A stretch of 64,000 nucleotides of DNA, from assembly GCA_002786025.1 (NCBI GenBank), contig NHNW01000038.1:310001-374000 (forward strand). Reading direction: 5' to 3'. Shown here piece by piece: positions 22,703-37,399 of this stretch; the first letter of the stretch is position 1, and each line of letters opens with the position of its first letter. Origin of the DNA: Zasmidium citrigriseum. Taxonomy: Eukaryota > Ascomycota > Dothideomycetes > Mycosphaerellales > Mycosphaerellaceae. Under the pieces are notes generated by a model that searched no databases, was not told where the DNA came from, and saw only the letters and a list, made by a program, of their open reading frames with translations. A program made the position numbers and the translations under genes.

Positions 22703-23419
22703 CTCAATTTCTCTTCCTTTTCTTGACAGCCCGAATCCTGCAGAATGACAACATGAGAGAGCTCTCTGTGTACTGTAGGTCGAGATTTAGATGAAATCGC
22801 CCAGCACTGCATGAAAGGCCCAACTGGTGACATTCTTGTCTGCACCAATGGCCAAGGCGGAGATGAGCATTTGTCATGGGCAAAACGACGTAATAGGACT
22901 TTGCACTCGTAACGTCCACGCTAGTAACGACGGCCGCGTTAGAGACCGTTTTTCCCCAGAACTCAATTCAATGGCTCGGACTTCAAACCGAGCTGTCATC
23001 GTTCTTCCTAGAGAAATCCTAGGGTGATTGGACAAAAGAGTGACGACTTCCGGGACGTAGTGGGTATTTTGTTGTTTCTGATGTGCATCCCCTTACTGTC
23101 CTGCATACCCCTCGGTGTTCCGGTCAAAGTGGAAGATGCCTCCAGCAATCCCCAGCTACCTTAAGAAGGGCTAACAGTGTTACAAGCCCTCTAATAGCTT
23201 AGAGCCGCTTGTTCTCGTGGAGAGAGCTAATCTTCTAGTTTCAGCGGAAGAAGGAGGGTGGTATGGTGGCCTCCATCGCAGCTTTTCTCGTGTGCAACAT
23301 ACAAATCATCAATCGTTTCTATGCTAGTCCCATTTCGCTCCCTTCCATGCAATGCAAGACCATCCTATGCTTCCCCGAACCCAATTCGCTTTTGCCTAGA
23401 CACTGCCTTCCTTTCCAGT
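22703..23419. other. Intergenic
   Basis: About 720 bp between the start of the transcription-factor-like gene and the stop of the chitin synthase, both on the minus strand. No gene or repeat is supported. Confidence 0.5.
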
Positions 23420-26328
23420 TCATGCACGGCTCGAAGAACGACTTCCCTTCCCCCTCGGTTGCTTGCTCAATCGGCGCCGGCCATCAGGTCCAACAGACGT
23501 TCGTCTCCGCCGGCCTCTGGGCTGCTCGTCGTCTGTCTCAGATGCCCTCGTTGGCACTCTGACTTCCACCTCTGTGCTTGTTCCAGCTGTCGAAGGCGCA
23601 TCGTCTGTTGCGAGCCGAGTGTAGCTCTTGCGGGCGAGTGGGCTCCTCGCTGTTCGAACTGCGCTGCTCTGGTCGCCGTAAGAGAAGCGTCCGGTCGGGC
23701 GGTATGCCGCCTCTGGTGCTGCGAGCGTGTTCATGGATACGCTTCTCGCTTGTTGCTCTACCTGTCTGGTTGGCGCTCGAACGGTTGGGTGGCTCTGACG
23801 AGATGGTGGTCCTGGAGAATCAGCTCGAGCCCGATGTGGAATGCCGAAATGCAATTCGACGGATTCATCAGAGTCTGCCGACCGCAATGATGAGACACTC
23901 GAGTCTCTCCTCCTTGAAGATGGTGGTAGTGGACCATTGCTGAATGCTGGACCTATTCGACCTGGACCCATGGCAGCCTCCACGGCTGCATGAAGCTGGT
24001 CTTGTCGAATAGTGTAATTCGCCGCCTGGTCCAGGCCAAAGATACTCTCCACTCTTCGCGGCGTATGGATTGTATGATGCGAGCTGACAAAGGAGTCTGT
24101 AGAGTCTCTCCTTGGGCCTTTGTGGTATATGACCATCTCTTCGTCTTCACGAGGCATCATGTCGGGTCGGAGGCGGCCAGAGTCGTTCGCTTGCTGGTAC
24201 CAGCCTCCAGGTAGTGCTTCAGCAGGAGCGAAACGGCCTTCGAGTCGGCTTGAAGGCATGAGAGGAGCTCGCAAGGATTTCTGTCTGGCGAGCTCGACAG
24301 CGGGTCGGAAGGTCTCTGGAACAACGTTCAACTCATCGCCTTTGGCCTGTGCGTCCGCAACAGCTTGTTCTGGTGTTGTCTTGTTGTCTGCCTTGCCAGC
24401 ATCCGCTCGCGGTCCGCCCCATGTTCGCTGACCAGCGGTGGCTATTCCATAGACCATGCTAGAAGTGAAGGGTAGAAGGTCAGTAGATGTCTCAGACATG
24501 TTGCATGGTGGGATTCTCCCCATGAGTTTACTTACTATAGCCAATTGAAAAACGGGTTGACCACAAACATGAGTGGATATAGCATGATCTTGTAGCGTCC
24601 AAGCTTCGCACCGAAGTACAGCATGAGCATCCAATTGAGACCAAGGGAGACAGCAATGAAGCCAACTGGAAGATTCGCTATTCTCTGCGACGTCGTCAAG
24701 ATTGAGATGACCATGATGAAGAACAGTAGCGCAGTCGTCCTGATAGTGTTCTGAGCGAGGCGAATGAGAAGAAGGATCGGATACTTCTTCCAGAGCCGGT
24801 AGTCCGCGAGCATGCAGGCCTCGTTCGTGATGAAGCCCAAGAACCATCGTCGCCGCTGCTTCAATAGGCTCTTGAAGGTCTGCACTGCCTCCGTCTTGCA
24901 GAAAGCTCCCGTGTTCATTTGGATCTGGTATCTCTCCTTCGCACCAATCATGAATAAGTGTGTCAACCATCGGTCCTCTCCCAAATGTGTCTTAGCAAAA
25001 TCAAAAAGGTCGTCGCATTGCTCGGCCTTGTCCGCGAAGTAGTATTTGGCCATCTTGCGGAAGGCTGAGAAGCGGAGGATGGTTAACGCTCCGGGCAGGC
25101 AGGTGACCGCTCCACACCCAGACTCAACCGAGCGCTCGAAGAGCTGGCCGTGAATGTACTCCATGTCTTGGAGCACTGTGATGAGCGAGTTCTTGACGGT
25201 TGTAGAGGTGATGACGCCTGTCATAGCGAGCATGTTGTGCTTGCTACCGGGCTTGAGCTCCATCTCGTACATGAAGTTCTGAATGCAGACCTTATCGAGG
25301 ATGCAGTCCGAGTCAATGAACAACACGAAGAGGTTGTCGTTGCGCCGCAAGTACTCGGCGTACACCTTATCAATGAGCCGGTAAGTCTTCTTCTGGCAGC
25401 TGCGCTTCCCGCCATGCGGAAACCGAGAAACGGTAATTCTGCAGCTTCGGTAGTTGACGTCGATGCTCTCAGGGTAGGAATCGAGCGTCAGGGGCACTCC
25501 TAGCTTCTCTATTGTGTTGAGGTAAAGCTCGTTTTCCTGGTCGCCGTCAAACGACAGGAAGACGTGAAGGCATGAGACCGGATAATCGCTGTCCACCAGA
25601 GAGTCCACAGTCCTTAGTAGTATGTTGGGTTCCTCGTTGTAGCACGGCATAATGATGACCACCTTTGGTGCAGAGTATTCATCCAAGACGGTCTTGATCT
25701 TCCTATGCCGGCCCACGTTGTGCGTTACGATTTGGAACACCGCGAACAGCCAAGGGATGGTGAGCAATCCCGCAAAAGAGTAGAATGCAAACCACTGTAG
25801 CACGTCGACCATTTGCTCAGGGAAGTATTGCACTACTTGAGATGGCAGGGGCAAGGTGACGACCATGACTGGTAGGAATATGCCTGTATGAAAATCAGCA
25901 CATGTCCGAGATGTTTAACCAACTGGCAGATCAGCTCTCTCCGCGAGAGTAAGCGTCTCCAAGCTAATGGATGCCTTGCTGCACTCTTAATCCTTTTCGA
26001 AGAAGTTGGGGATCGCTGGAGGCATCTTCCAGTTTGACCGGATCACCGAGGGTACATTGGCTCTCCTACCCTTTCGACACTTACATCGCATGCCAATGAA
26101 GAACACGCTGTTCAACACGCAAAGAATCCGAATTCCCCACTTTCCCTCATCAGTCGCCTTCTGAAACACCTTCGCCAAGCAGTACAAGAAAGCCAGCAAC
26201 CAGAGAATCCACTCGAGGAGAGCCGCCAGCATGACGGTACCGACAATGGCGACATAGACGATATCGCGGACCGGCCATGAATCCGTGATGGACGGCGGCC
26301 CTCCATCATCGGCCCGGGAGAAGAGCAT
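23420..26328 (-). CDS. Chitin synthase, division III-like without myosin domain (class VI/VII type)
   Basis: Three exons: 26328-26085, 25883-24536, 24458-23420; 876 aa. Introns are 201 and 77 nt. Membrane helices near residues 25-80 and 95-125 precede the glycosyltransferase-2 domain (about 140-440). Its motifs read APKVVIIMPCYNEE, VFLSFDGDQEN, FVLFIDSDCILD, CGAVTCLPGALTILR, GEDRWLTHLF and KQRRRWFLG (the QxxRW motif). Several helices follow (LLLIRLAQNTIRTTALLFF). A disordered Ser/Arg-rich tail of about 300 aa ends in RGKGSRSSSRA. The enzyme polymerises chitin from UDP-GlcNAc at the plasma membrane. There is no myosin motor or cytochrome-b5 domain, which separates it from classes V/VII with motors. 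Class numbering differs between authors. Confidence 0.93.
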
Positions 26329-27722
26329 GTCGAGGCGCCGCGGGGTCGGATAGAGTCGTAGTCGGCATAGGTCGTCGCGCCGTCAAGAGAGATCCATCCA
26401 ACAGGTCCAGGTCGAGGCAGGTCTCTAAAGCAGGTGAGTGGTAAGAAAAAACTATCGACTTAGCTCTGGCGTCACCGCCGACGACGTGGCACTCCAATTC
26501 CGGTTCAATGGAGTGGGCTTGCCTTGTGCGACGTGCAAAGGCAGGAAGCGAGCAAGATGGCGGTTTTGAAAGTCGGAGCCACAAGGGTACAGCACAGCAC
26601 ACAAGAACGACAACTTCGAGGAGGTGGGACGCGCAATGCCGACCGGCAAGTGAATGACCCAGATTCACCGATTCACCGTTTGCTCTCGATGCAGGTCCAC
26701 GTGGTTTGGTACAAGGGTTGTTGCGGTTCTCGGGTTCACACATGCACGCAGTCTCGAGGAAGGAGCGTGTCGGTGGCAGGGAAGGGGACTCGATTGGAGA
26801 GAATGCTACTCGATATTTGGAACACGTCCTAGCGAGATGTGCCATATTTTTGTGATGAGATCGGCTCATGCTGGCCAAACAAATGTTGTAGACGTCAATC
26901 GTGAAGTTGAAGAGACGTCGACTTTCACATGTCTTGGCATGCGCCTAAGGTTTCATATCCCTGCCGCCAGCATCCAGGGCGGAATGCGATAGTGCTATTC
27001 CCGGCAAGACATGCATCCACCTGGATCTCATCATGAAAAGGCTCGCTCATACTCATCGGGACGTGGTATTTCATTATTTGGGCGCAGATAGTAGAGCACA
27101 TTGTCCCTGAGCCGCATTATCCAACCAGCACAGAGTCCTAGTAGCCTCAAGACATTGCAAACAAGAGGCCCGCCATGCTTTGGCCCGCTGCAGAAATGCA
27201 CGCGTATCACATAAAGATCCTGCCTTCTTCGCCCACGCGCTCACCCTTGGTGGTAAGCTGTCTCGCTTCTCCTCCATCGCAGATGTTCTTCTCTTCTTCT
27301 TCCTCCCCCAAACCGAACCTGCGGGTGTCGCTTGCGCGTTGACTGCTGTCATGTGCCGAATTCGAGACGTCCAAACTTCAGAAAAATGAGAGCGCGACGC
27401 CACGCTAAAAGACCAGCTTTTTTGTTCTCTCCTCCACAAAAAGAACCCATGATTCAATAGAAACGATGTCGAAGTATCTCGCCTGCCCGTGTCCGTGGTC
27501 CCAAAAGCAAGCCTGATGGCGTACCATCGCCCATCCCGGTATGACGCCTCTGCCGCATTCGAGCTGCGCTGTTGAGCGCCCGTCACGCCGCAAACGCCCG
27601 CTTGTCGATACTGGAAACAAAATGTCAAGGTGAGATGTCGTTGCTGATGGATGCGTGGCAACGCCAGATAATTGGAATCGTAGATCGCCCGTCATATGCT
27701 GGACAATACCAAAGTCTCGTGA
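26329..27722. other. Intergenic, upstream of chitin synthase
   Basis: About 1.4 kb between the chitin synthase start (-) and the G-alpha stop (-). Open frames on both strands lack domains. No repeat of the 22-bp family is seen. It probably contains the chitin synthase promoter. Confidence 0.5.
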
Positions 27723-29046
27723 TTATAGAATGCCTGAATCCTTCAGTGCATTTTGGAGAATCGTCTCCTTCACCGCTGCGAAGACCAAGCGAATGTTCGA
27801 GGTATCCGTCGCTTGTGTAAGGCTGTCATCTGGTCAGCAGAGTGTACTTGCAGGACGACTGCATGAACGTACTGAGGGTAAAGATTCAAGTGCGCTCGGT
27901 TGACTTGGTTGAATCTCCACAAGAGGTACTTGGCGGCTCGGTTGACATCGTTGCCACCTGAATAGTCTGGAAAGTAGTTTCCTAGTGGCGATTTGGCCAG
28001 CTTCGCCCGAAATAGGTCGACCTTGTTCAGGAAGAGAATGATCGAGGTTCTCATGAACCATCTCGAGTTGACGACCGAGTCGAAGAGTACCAGAGATTCC
28101 ATCATACGGTTCTGCTTCGCGTTAGCCAACAGTCGACGATTCGGGCACATCAACTTACTTGACTGGACTCCTCCAGCAACACCTGGTCGTACTCGCTGAG
28201 TGCCACGCAGAAGATGATCGAGGTCACGTTCTCAAAGCAGTGTATCCACTTCTTTCGCTCGCTTCGTTGGCCACCAACATCGAACATGCTATCCAATAAT
28301 CAGCAGGATTCACGACACTCGAATTGATAGACGTACTGTATGCTCAGCTGGCCCATTTGAAATCTTGTTTCATAGATACCGGTTGTTTTGGTTCTTGCTC
28401 GAAGCACATCGGCCTCTGTGGGTATATAGTCGGGGGCCGATATCCTTGTCACCTCATCAAAGAAGCTAGGGATTGGTTAGCCAATGATAAAGTCGTAGCC
28501 AAGCCATGAAGACGTACTATGGGGCAGAGTCCATCAAGTAGAACTCATTTTGGTGGTCGAACACCCTCGGTATGCATGGATCTTTCCATATACTCGCAAT
28601 TGCGTCGCCCACTTTCGGATCCAGCGCTTGTTGGGGATCCGGGTCAACTGTGTACTCCATGATGAAGTCACAGAGGTCTCGGTTCGTGGCGTTCTCGACC
28701 TCGATCTCGAACTGCCGCATGGCGCCAATGAGGGCCTTTGCGCAATCTATGAGGTTCTTGTAGATTGTATGTCGGTACAGTGCGAGCTCGTCCACGCTGT
28801 AGCCATTCTGGTGTATGATCTTCATCTGTTTAACTATGGTGCTCTTCCCGCTCTCTCCAGAGCCTACACGTAGTTGTTAGCAATGTCCTTCACAGTATGC
28901 AACCTCATCATAGCCATACCCAGCAGTAATATCTTGCATTCTCGCCGTAGCTTCTTCGAGTCCTCCTCTAGCGTGCGGTCAATCATCTGACTGCGCTTCT
29001 TCGAGTCGGGCTCGTCAGTATTGCCGGAGCTCATGCACGCGCCCAT
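27723..29046 (-). CDS. gna-3: Heterotrimeric G protein alpha subunit, fungal group III
   Basis: Six exons: 29046-28920, 28863-28518, 28465-28337, 28288-28159, 28111-27873, 27822-27723; 356 aa. Introns are 47-56 nt. All G-box motifs are present: GSGESGKST (P-loop, about 43-51), RARTKTTG (switch I Arg), DVGGQRSE (switch II), FLNKVD and TQATDTSN. The start MGACMSSG has Gly2 for myristoylation and Cys4 for palmitoylation. The C-terminus DSGIL lacks the pertussis-sensitive Cys at -4, as in group III (GNA-3/GanB) and unlike group I. Family role: coupling of nutrient-sensing GPCRs to adenylyl cyclase/cAMP. CAP/Srv2, another cAMP-linked gene, lies about 10 kb away. Confidence 0.97.
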
Positions 29047-31746
29047 GATGAATGTCGGGAGTGCCCGACCGCTCCAGTGAGCTCAGGCAGGTACGTTGAG
29101 AGCTCCAAACCGTTTCGTGCCTATTCGGATGGGCTGGAAGAGGGTTCGGTCGTGCGCAGTGGGACGGTATGGCTATCGCTGAGCGCGGCGGTAGGGATGG
29201 ATGGATGCTTGCAAGCTAGGCGACGGCGCGGAATGCAGGTACTCGTGGCTTTGTTCTGGTGGTGCGGGCGTCCCAATGCAGTGCCTCCCCGCCAAGCGAG
29301 AGTGACAGCAGCAGACCGCAGACCGCAGCGACGGCACTTGCTGTCGAGGTCGAGGTCGAGACAGAGCAGAGACGGGGATGCGAGTGAGGCGCGGGCCGTG
29401 GGGCGGAGGCAAAAGGCGGGCGGTGATGGCGAGTGGGTGGGTGGGTGGTGAGCGGAGGTGGAGAGCGGAGTTGTTGCAGCAGCAGCGGCGGCACGAACAG
29501 GCTGGCAGTGCGCAAGGGACGACAGATGCGGTCGCTAGTCGGTGCACAGGTGGTGTCGATGATGAGATGGCCTAGCGCACGGTCAAGTAGTTTGCGTAGA
29601 ACGTGGCCGGGGCTTAACTCGACTGGGGAGCAGCAGCAGGCAAGTCAGGACTGAAAGTAAGGCAGCACGGCCGGTTAAACCCTCGACGAGATTGCCTGCC
29701 ACCGTAGCTTGCAACGACACACACAACCCACTCGATGAGGGTGGAGAGAGCAACGCCCGACAGCAGTGTGCAGCGACAAAGGCCCCAGCCTGCTGACTAC
29801 TAGGTTTGCAGATCGTTCGCTTCAACCGCTTCATGCAGACTTCACCCTCCGCCTACTACTGTCACGGCGGAGTTGGGAGGGTAGACGCGGATGACCGGTA
29901 TCTCTGCCTCAGCCACAGTGACGGCGAGCAGCGATGCCCGCCAGGGCTCTCTTCACTAATACCCAACAACCAATTTCGTTCTATTGCGAGAGCGCGCGCT
30001 GTGAAACCGGGACAATTGCTGCTAGCGATGCTGTTTCGGCAATCTCGTCAGCGCTTATTCTTGGAATACATGCGGTCTCATTTCACTGCTGGCGAGCCCC
30101 GTCGACAACGCCGAAGGACGAGCTGGGCTTCTCCTCATCCTTTCTCTTCTTCCCCGCAGACCAATGCCATCCGGCTTGCTGCCGGAAGATCTTTGACCAT
30201 CCCCAAGTATGACGATGGCTCAGAAGGGCCGATGGACCGGCTCAATACGCCCACCCTGGTCGGCTGGAGAATCGCGCAGCTCTGCCGTATATCAATTATT
30301 ACGCACGTGTAGCGCTCCGGCTTCCTGCCGAAAAGGGCTGGGATGCCTTTTTGGGCGCGCCATATCACACGTGTTGACAGTACGTACCTGAATTCTGGGA
30401 CGTTTGGCCGAGTGAACAGCGTTCTGCCTATCGAGCTAGCCGATAGTCGTTCCGACCGCATGAGTCGATACTTGAAGACAAGAGATACATACCTGCTCGC
30501 AACTCACCCTGACCTGGTCGCGCCTCGTTCTGGCCACGCGGTGTCTTGATTTTGGCATTTTGATGGTCCCATTCGAGAATCTTCACCTCCATGTTCTCAG
30601 ATGATAGTTTTGCACGCGAGTCAAGAAGATGTGCGAGCATCTCAGCATGATGGGAGTCTGTTGTGGCTGTCGGGGCCGATGCAACAGCCTGATACCGACC
30701 AGTCCTTCACGAATGGCAATCATTCTGATCGTGAAGTCGAAGGAAATTTCGTCCTTCAACTTGACGTGGTGGCAACCTTCGAAGCAGCTCCGAAACCCCC
30801 CAATAAAGACAAATCATTCACTTGAGGTAATATTTTGACGGCATGTCTCGTCTGGGAGATCTGTCCCCTCGACTGCCTCCTTGGATGCCATTGTACTTTG
30901 ACGTGTGCTATCGCTTTTATTTCGGAAGCTGGCGAGTTTGGTGGAGGGCCGAAGATACAACCAGATGTGACATCACCGTCCGTTCTGCTTCCACATGCAG
31001 TCTGCAGACTCCCGCGAAGAAGCGCAGATAGCGCGAGTGGCAGCAGACGTGGCATTTTAGTACGAGAGGCGATATCGCGGATGACCGTGGGCAGTTGGCA
31101 GGAACTCTGGAGCAGCCGGCACCATCAGCCACGCAGTCACAGCCAGAGGCGTCGCCGTTTCTCTGCGCTCATCGTCGATCTCGAAGACAACGCTACGCTT
31201 CACCCCCCGGCCAGAAGCAGGACTCTGGCGGACTTGGATCCGCTGAGTTTGCGTCTTTCCGCCCCTCTTCACCTTCTTCCTCTTCCTGTGCTCACCAATT
31301 CTCTTCCACCTGCTCTATCACCCTCTGTCTTGTCCAGTCGACTCTTCACAAGCGCCAGACACGATCACAGGCTGGCATCGGAGCCGCTGCTGTAAAGCGA
31401 CCCGAGCCGCGCGAGATCGTCGATCCAGGAACCTTTCAACTCTGTGATTGAGAGATCTGCCTCGTGCGCTGGTGAAGAACACAACACTCGACAACAACGA
31501 ACCCCCGACAAATCATCACCGACCAGAGTCTTCCAGTGCGACCGGCGCGCTTTCTGCATTGTCCTACAGAATCTGTGTGGAAGCTACGAAACGCCTTTGC
31601 TCCCAGGTTGCCCCACTTCACGCTCCAGCAGCGACAGAACATCCGCCTGCCAGCTTCACTCCTACGCCGTTCTCCCCGCCGACCACCACTCTCTCGAGCA
31701 TCACACCTGACCGCGATACCGCTCTGCGCGCGACATCACCGTCACC
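29047..31746. promoter_or_regulatory. Long divergent intergenic region, G-alpha / HOG1
   Basis: The longest gap between divergent signalling genes (2.7 kb). Around 29160-29560 it is GC-rich with GAGGTC and GCAGCA microrepeats. From about 31200 to 31740 the plus strand is pyrimidine-rich, as expected of a long HOG1 leader. On the minus strand about 30430-31055 hold peptide-like stretches without a complete gene. Long leaders and promoters are the simplest reading; an unannotated transcript cannot be excluded. Confidence 0.5.
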
Positions 31747-33271
<1,525 letters not shown>

Positions 33272-33768
33272 GGCACCGGTGTGCTCAAATTCGATACCAG
33301 GCGTTGGTGCTGAAGAAGGCTGCTATCAACAAATACCCAGATGTTCTCTCTATCTCTCGGCAAGCATCCGATCCATAAGACGTGGCGGGAACACTATTCC
33401 AGTATACGAGTGAAGCCACAGAAGTCGGCTATGATTTGGATGCATCGGGCCGACATGTAGCAGGCGGTGCAGGCGTCGACAATAGGTCGTACGCAGTGAT
33501 AGTGGGAGGCCTTGATGCTTCAAGCGCAGGCGGCCCTTTGCATGAGTTTCTAGATCGAAGGAATACTAGATCAATCTCAGTCTGTTTTCATCACTTTCAC
33601 ATACCCCTCGTGTTTCCGATTGTGTCGGCAATAAAGTTTCCTCGGCATTGCAAAGCAGAGCAGATCTCCGCCGCCATCGGGGACCAGGCTTAAGCCGAGC
33701 CCAAAGCAACATCGTACGCTCATGACATAAACGTCTTCCACCCCGACCACATCCTCTGGCCCACCATC
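33272..33768. other. Intergenic, HOG1 3' flank and ETFA promoter
   Basis: About 500 bp between genes on the same strand. No further coding or repeat feature is seen. Confidence 0.5.
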
Positions 33769-34824
33769 ATGGCGGCACCTCTACGCAACGGACTGCTCCG
33801 GCAGGCAGCGACATGCCTTCGACAGCAACGACCGATCGCATGCCGGCCATTATCACGCGATGCGCTCCGAAGACTGGCATCGACTCTTGCAGTGCTTGAG
33901 CAGCGCGAAGGGCAGCTTAACATGTCCTCCTTAGCATCTATCTCCGCCGCACAGAAACTCGGAGGAAGCATACATGGCTTTGTAGCAGGCGCAAACAGCA
34001 AGAGCGTAGCAGATGCGGCAGCCAAGGTCGAAGGGTTGGAGAAGGTCATCTATGTTGACAATGGGGCTTACGACAAGGGATTGCCGGAGAACTGGGCGCC
34101 ATTGCTCGTGGAGAACATCAAGAAGGGTGGCTACACGCATGTAATGGCAGGACATTCCGCATTTGGAAAGAACTTGATGCCCCGAGTGGCGGCGTTGTTG
34201 GATGTGCAGCAGATTTCGGACATCACTGAAGTTCAAGGCGAGGACACTTTCGTACGGCCAATCTATGCCGGCAACGCCATTTTGACGGTTCAGAGCGAGG
34301 ACAGCCCGAAGATCGTCACGGTCAGAGGAACGGCATTTCCTGCAGGCGCGGCAGAGGGCGGATCGGCGAGCGTAGAGGAGGGCACAGACCCGAAGGCCGA
34401 GTGTCCCACGGAATGGGTGAGCGAAGACCTGGCAAAGAGTGATCGACCAGACCTCGCGACGGCGGAGAAGGTCGTCTCGGGTGGGCGAGGTCTGAAGTCG
34501 AAGGAGGAGTTTGACCGCCTTATGCCACCGCTTGCAGATGCCCTGGGCGCCGCCATTGGAGCCAGTCGTGCAGCCGTCGACTCTGGCTTTGCGGACAACA
34601 GCTTGCAGGTCGGTCAGACTGGAAAGAACGTCGCACCACAGCTCTACTTGTGCGCGGGTATTTCGGGAGCCATCCAGCATTTGGCGGGTATGAAGGACTC
34701 GAAGGTGATTGCCGCGATCAACAAGGACCCGGATGCGCCCATTTTCCAGGTCGCAGATGTGGGATTGGTTGGAGATTTGTTTGAGAAGGTGCCTGAGCTC
34801 ACGGAGAAGCTCAAGAGCTCGTGA
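33769..34824 (+). CDS. ETFA: Electron transfer flavoprotein alpha subunit, mitochondrial
   Basis: Intronless, 351 aa. A basic, hydroxylated N-terminus ([22 protein letters not shown]) fits a mitochondrial presequence. The N-terminal ETF domain (about 35-215) includes [22 protein letters not shown] and [24 protein letters not shown]. The C-terminal FAD domain (about 225-351) has [26 protein letters not shown] and [14 protein letters not shown]. The family signature follows as [19 protein letters not shown], then [21 protein letters not shown]. It forms a heterodimer with ETF-beta and passes electrons from acyl-CoA dehydrogenases to ETF-ubiquinone oxidoreductase in the matrix. A long antisense frame across it is a shadow. 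Confidence 0.97.
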   Translation: MAAPLRNGLLRQAATCLRQQRPIACRPLSRDALRRLASTLAVLEQREGQLNMSSLASISAAQKLGGSIHGFVAGANSKSVADAAAKVEGLEKVIYVDNGAYDKGLPENWAPLLVENIKKGGYTHVMAGHSAFGKNLMPRVAALLDVQQISDITEVQGEDTFVRPIYAGNAILTVQSEDSPKIVTVRGTAFPAGAAEGGSASVEEGTDPKAECPTEWVSEDLAKSDRPDLATAEKVVSGGRGLKSKEEFDRLMPPLADALGAAIGASRAAVDSGFADNSLQVGQTGKNVAPQLYLCAGISGAIQHLAGMKDSKVIAAINKDPDAPIFQVADVGLVGDLFEKVPELTEKLKSS

Positions 34825-35388
34825 GGGTGGGCAGCTGGATGAGGCGATTGTACAGCTCAAGGCGTTCATGGGCTGGAGCGGTCTGGTTGATTGATATCTA
34901 GAGCGAGGCGCGCAAAGTAGCTACAACATATTCGAATAGGCATGATCGTCCCTAGATGGACAAAAGTCACACGTGCGTGAAGAAATCCCTAGACTGCTGT
35001 GATTTCTCAATGGAGCTCAGATGGGCATTGGTGCCATAGAATCTCGACCTCCCTTAGGAAAGAGCTGGAGTTGAGAAGACGGCATGCGATTTCCGTAGGC
35101 AGATGTAGCTCTATATCCTTGCGCTACGACGCCTCATTCTCTCCTCTTCTTTAGTGACGGTTACACGCCAAGACGGGAGGGCAGAGAGAGCTTTCCAACA
35201 AAAAGCTTCCTTTGAGGGTCGATGGACAAGGAGTTGGGTCCTCTGCATGCAAGTACAACACATGCATATCGACTCCAATTCCTTCTGCACATATCATTGC
35301 TAGCGCTCGACTACATAAAGACCCCGTATCCGAGCATGAAATCGACCGCAGAGAGCTAAGGACTCGACCTCTCTCTCACTCTGACGCC
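34825..35388. other. Intergenic, ETFA 3' flank and AVL9 promoter
   Basis: About 560 bp. An open frame extends AVL9 upstream to 35212 but starts at a non-ATG codon and has no conserved sequence. Nothing else is seen. Confidence 0.5.
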
Positions 35389-37399
35389 ATGCCCGACTCC
35401 TCGTCCTCGACCTTTACGCCTCTGATCTGCGTCGTCGACTTCCACCACCACCGAGGCCCTGAAGTCGAGCACTGGATCGGCGCAGAGGGGAGCGATCCTA
35501 CCGCGGAAAATGACTGGCATTTGATCCCCTATATGGCCCTGCCGGATGGTGCGCATCAGAACGAGGAAGAATTCAGCTATTTCAGTCTGGTACACAAAGC
35601 GAGAGCCGGGCAAGATGTGGAACCGACGTCGGTGTTTGGCATCAGCTGCATGCATCAGATTGACAGTGCGGACTTGCTGTACAGACCGGAAGAGGTGACG
35701 AGGAGTGCGGTGCAGAAGGCCGTGGTGGCTATTACGGACAAGCCGCAGAGCTTCAGTGCTCTGAGGGAGAAGCTGAGTGCTGTGACGAGGGCGTGGTTTG
35801 CGCAGAGGGATTTTAGGGATATCGAGATTCTTCAGGTGGGTCAGTGGTCACGCGAGCAATTGGAGGCTTGGATATGGAGAGGGATGTATGCTGATGAGAC
35901 GGATAGCGTTTCCAGGAGAGTCTGGTCAAGGAGGGCAGCAGCCATGAGGATGAGAGGGATCAGTACTTTGGCTTGTCTCTACGGGAGCTCATCCATAAGT
36001 TCAAGTGGCAGATACTGGTTTTGCTGAAGTGCATGCTGCTGCAGAAGAAGGTACGCTTTCACATGCTTGATCTGCACATGTGGTTGGCTGACATGGACAG
36101 ATGCTCTTCTTCGGCTCCAACTGCGAGAGAGTCTGCCAGGTACAATTCTCTCTGATTTCGCTTATCCCAGGCCTGGTACGCAGCTTGCGCGATTGTGCAG
36201 ATCCTCAGATGAACCGATATGCAGAGTCGCGACAGAAGCCTGACTCTGTCCGCACTAGCGACCGGACCTCTCTCCTATCCTATGTCGGTCTTCCGCTGCA
36301 GCTGTTCGGCAAGGGCTCCATGTTCGGCCCTTACACGCCACTGCAGCAGCTCGATATGATCACAGATCTGGAGACCAAGAGCTACGTGCTTGGCAGTACT
36401 AACAGCTTACTTCTGCAGCAGAAAGAGCGCTATTGCGATCTGTTGGTGAATCTTGACGAGGATGCTGTGACTATCATATCACCAGCTCTGAAGCCGGCTC
36501 TCTCGCTATCTGTGGCAGATCGTCGTTGGATCGACTTCCTCACGCAGGCGGTGAACGATACGTGGGACGAGAATGACCCTTCGAGACCGACTACCCATGG
36601 ATATGCTGGAAGCGAGGAGTTCATCCGCCTCCAGTTCGAGGAGTATCTGATCGCGCTCATATCGGCAACAAAATATCGTCAATACCTGGTCACCCACAAG
36701 GATGGCGATCCGAAGGCCTTGTTGGCCGATGTGGAAGGAGATCCCTCCCTGGAGTTCTCGAATGGCTTTGTGGAAGCGTGGCAGCAGTCAGAGAACTACA
36801 AGCTGTGGAACGACACAACAGACAGCCACCTATTCGACATTGTGGAACCTCGACATCCTTGTGCTGGCGGCTTGACCATTGAAGATGTGCAAAGACGACT
36901 GGCCACTCAAGTGGCAGAACTACATCTCGACGAGCGCTTCAACCAAACGCGTGAAGTGGTTGGGAAGAGACTCGCAGATGGACGTGTCCAAGTCACATCT
37001 GCCTTCAACAAAGTGTGGGCCGATATCGAGGTGATGCGAGAAGCCCAGCGAAAGCGCTCAGAAGAAGCGCGGGCTGCTGCCGCCGCCAATCCCCCGAGTG
37101 ATAAAACTGGACAGAGGAGACCGGATTTCCAGACTGCGCAAGCGAGTGTAGCCGCCGCAGGCCAAAGAGCTTCCTCGTACTTGAGCTCCTGGGGCTCGTG
37201 GGCTGCCGAGAAGAGGAAGAGCGGGATATGGGGTCGTTCGAACGCGACTTCGCCTCCTCCTGACGGGAATGTGGACAGGCCCAAGGTTACGACCGTGAGC
37301 GAGCTGTTCGATGCAACTTCGCCTAAGGCTGTGGCTGGCACAACGAATAGTGCCGAGAAACTGGAGAAGCAAAGCAGTCCGCCTCAAGCAGGGAGTTAA
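35389..37399 (+). CDS. AVL9: AVL9-family late secretory pathway protein (DENN-like)
   Basis: Three exons, 35389-35835, 35907-36050 and 36101-37399; 629 aa. The start leads into FTPLICVVDFHHHRGPEVEHWIG, then IPYMALPDGAHQNEEEFSYFSL, TSVFGISCMHQI and TRSAVQKAVVAITD, the Avl9 N-terminal block. Exon 2 gives QESLVKEGSSHEDERDQYFG and LSLRELIHKFKWQ; exon 3 gives MLFFGSNCERVCQVQFSLIS, LPLQLFGKGSMFGPYTPLQQ and LLVNLDEDAVTI. The C-terminal 130 residues are polar and disordered. The first intron could use either of two in-frame acceptors (after 35906 or after 35915), changing three residues (RFQ). Avl9 is related to DENN exchange factors and acts in Golgi-to-surface transport in yeast. Confidence 0.92.

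Noticed and set aside
26306..26878. 190-codon minus-strand frame upstream of the chitin synthase
   Set aside because: It overlaps the chitin synthase start in another frame, has no domain, and most likely lies in the promoter or leader.
33931..34869. 312-codon antisense frame across ETFA
   Set aside because: The plus-strand ETFA protein is unmistakable; the antisense frame is a codon-bias shadow.
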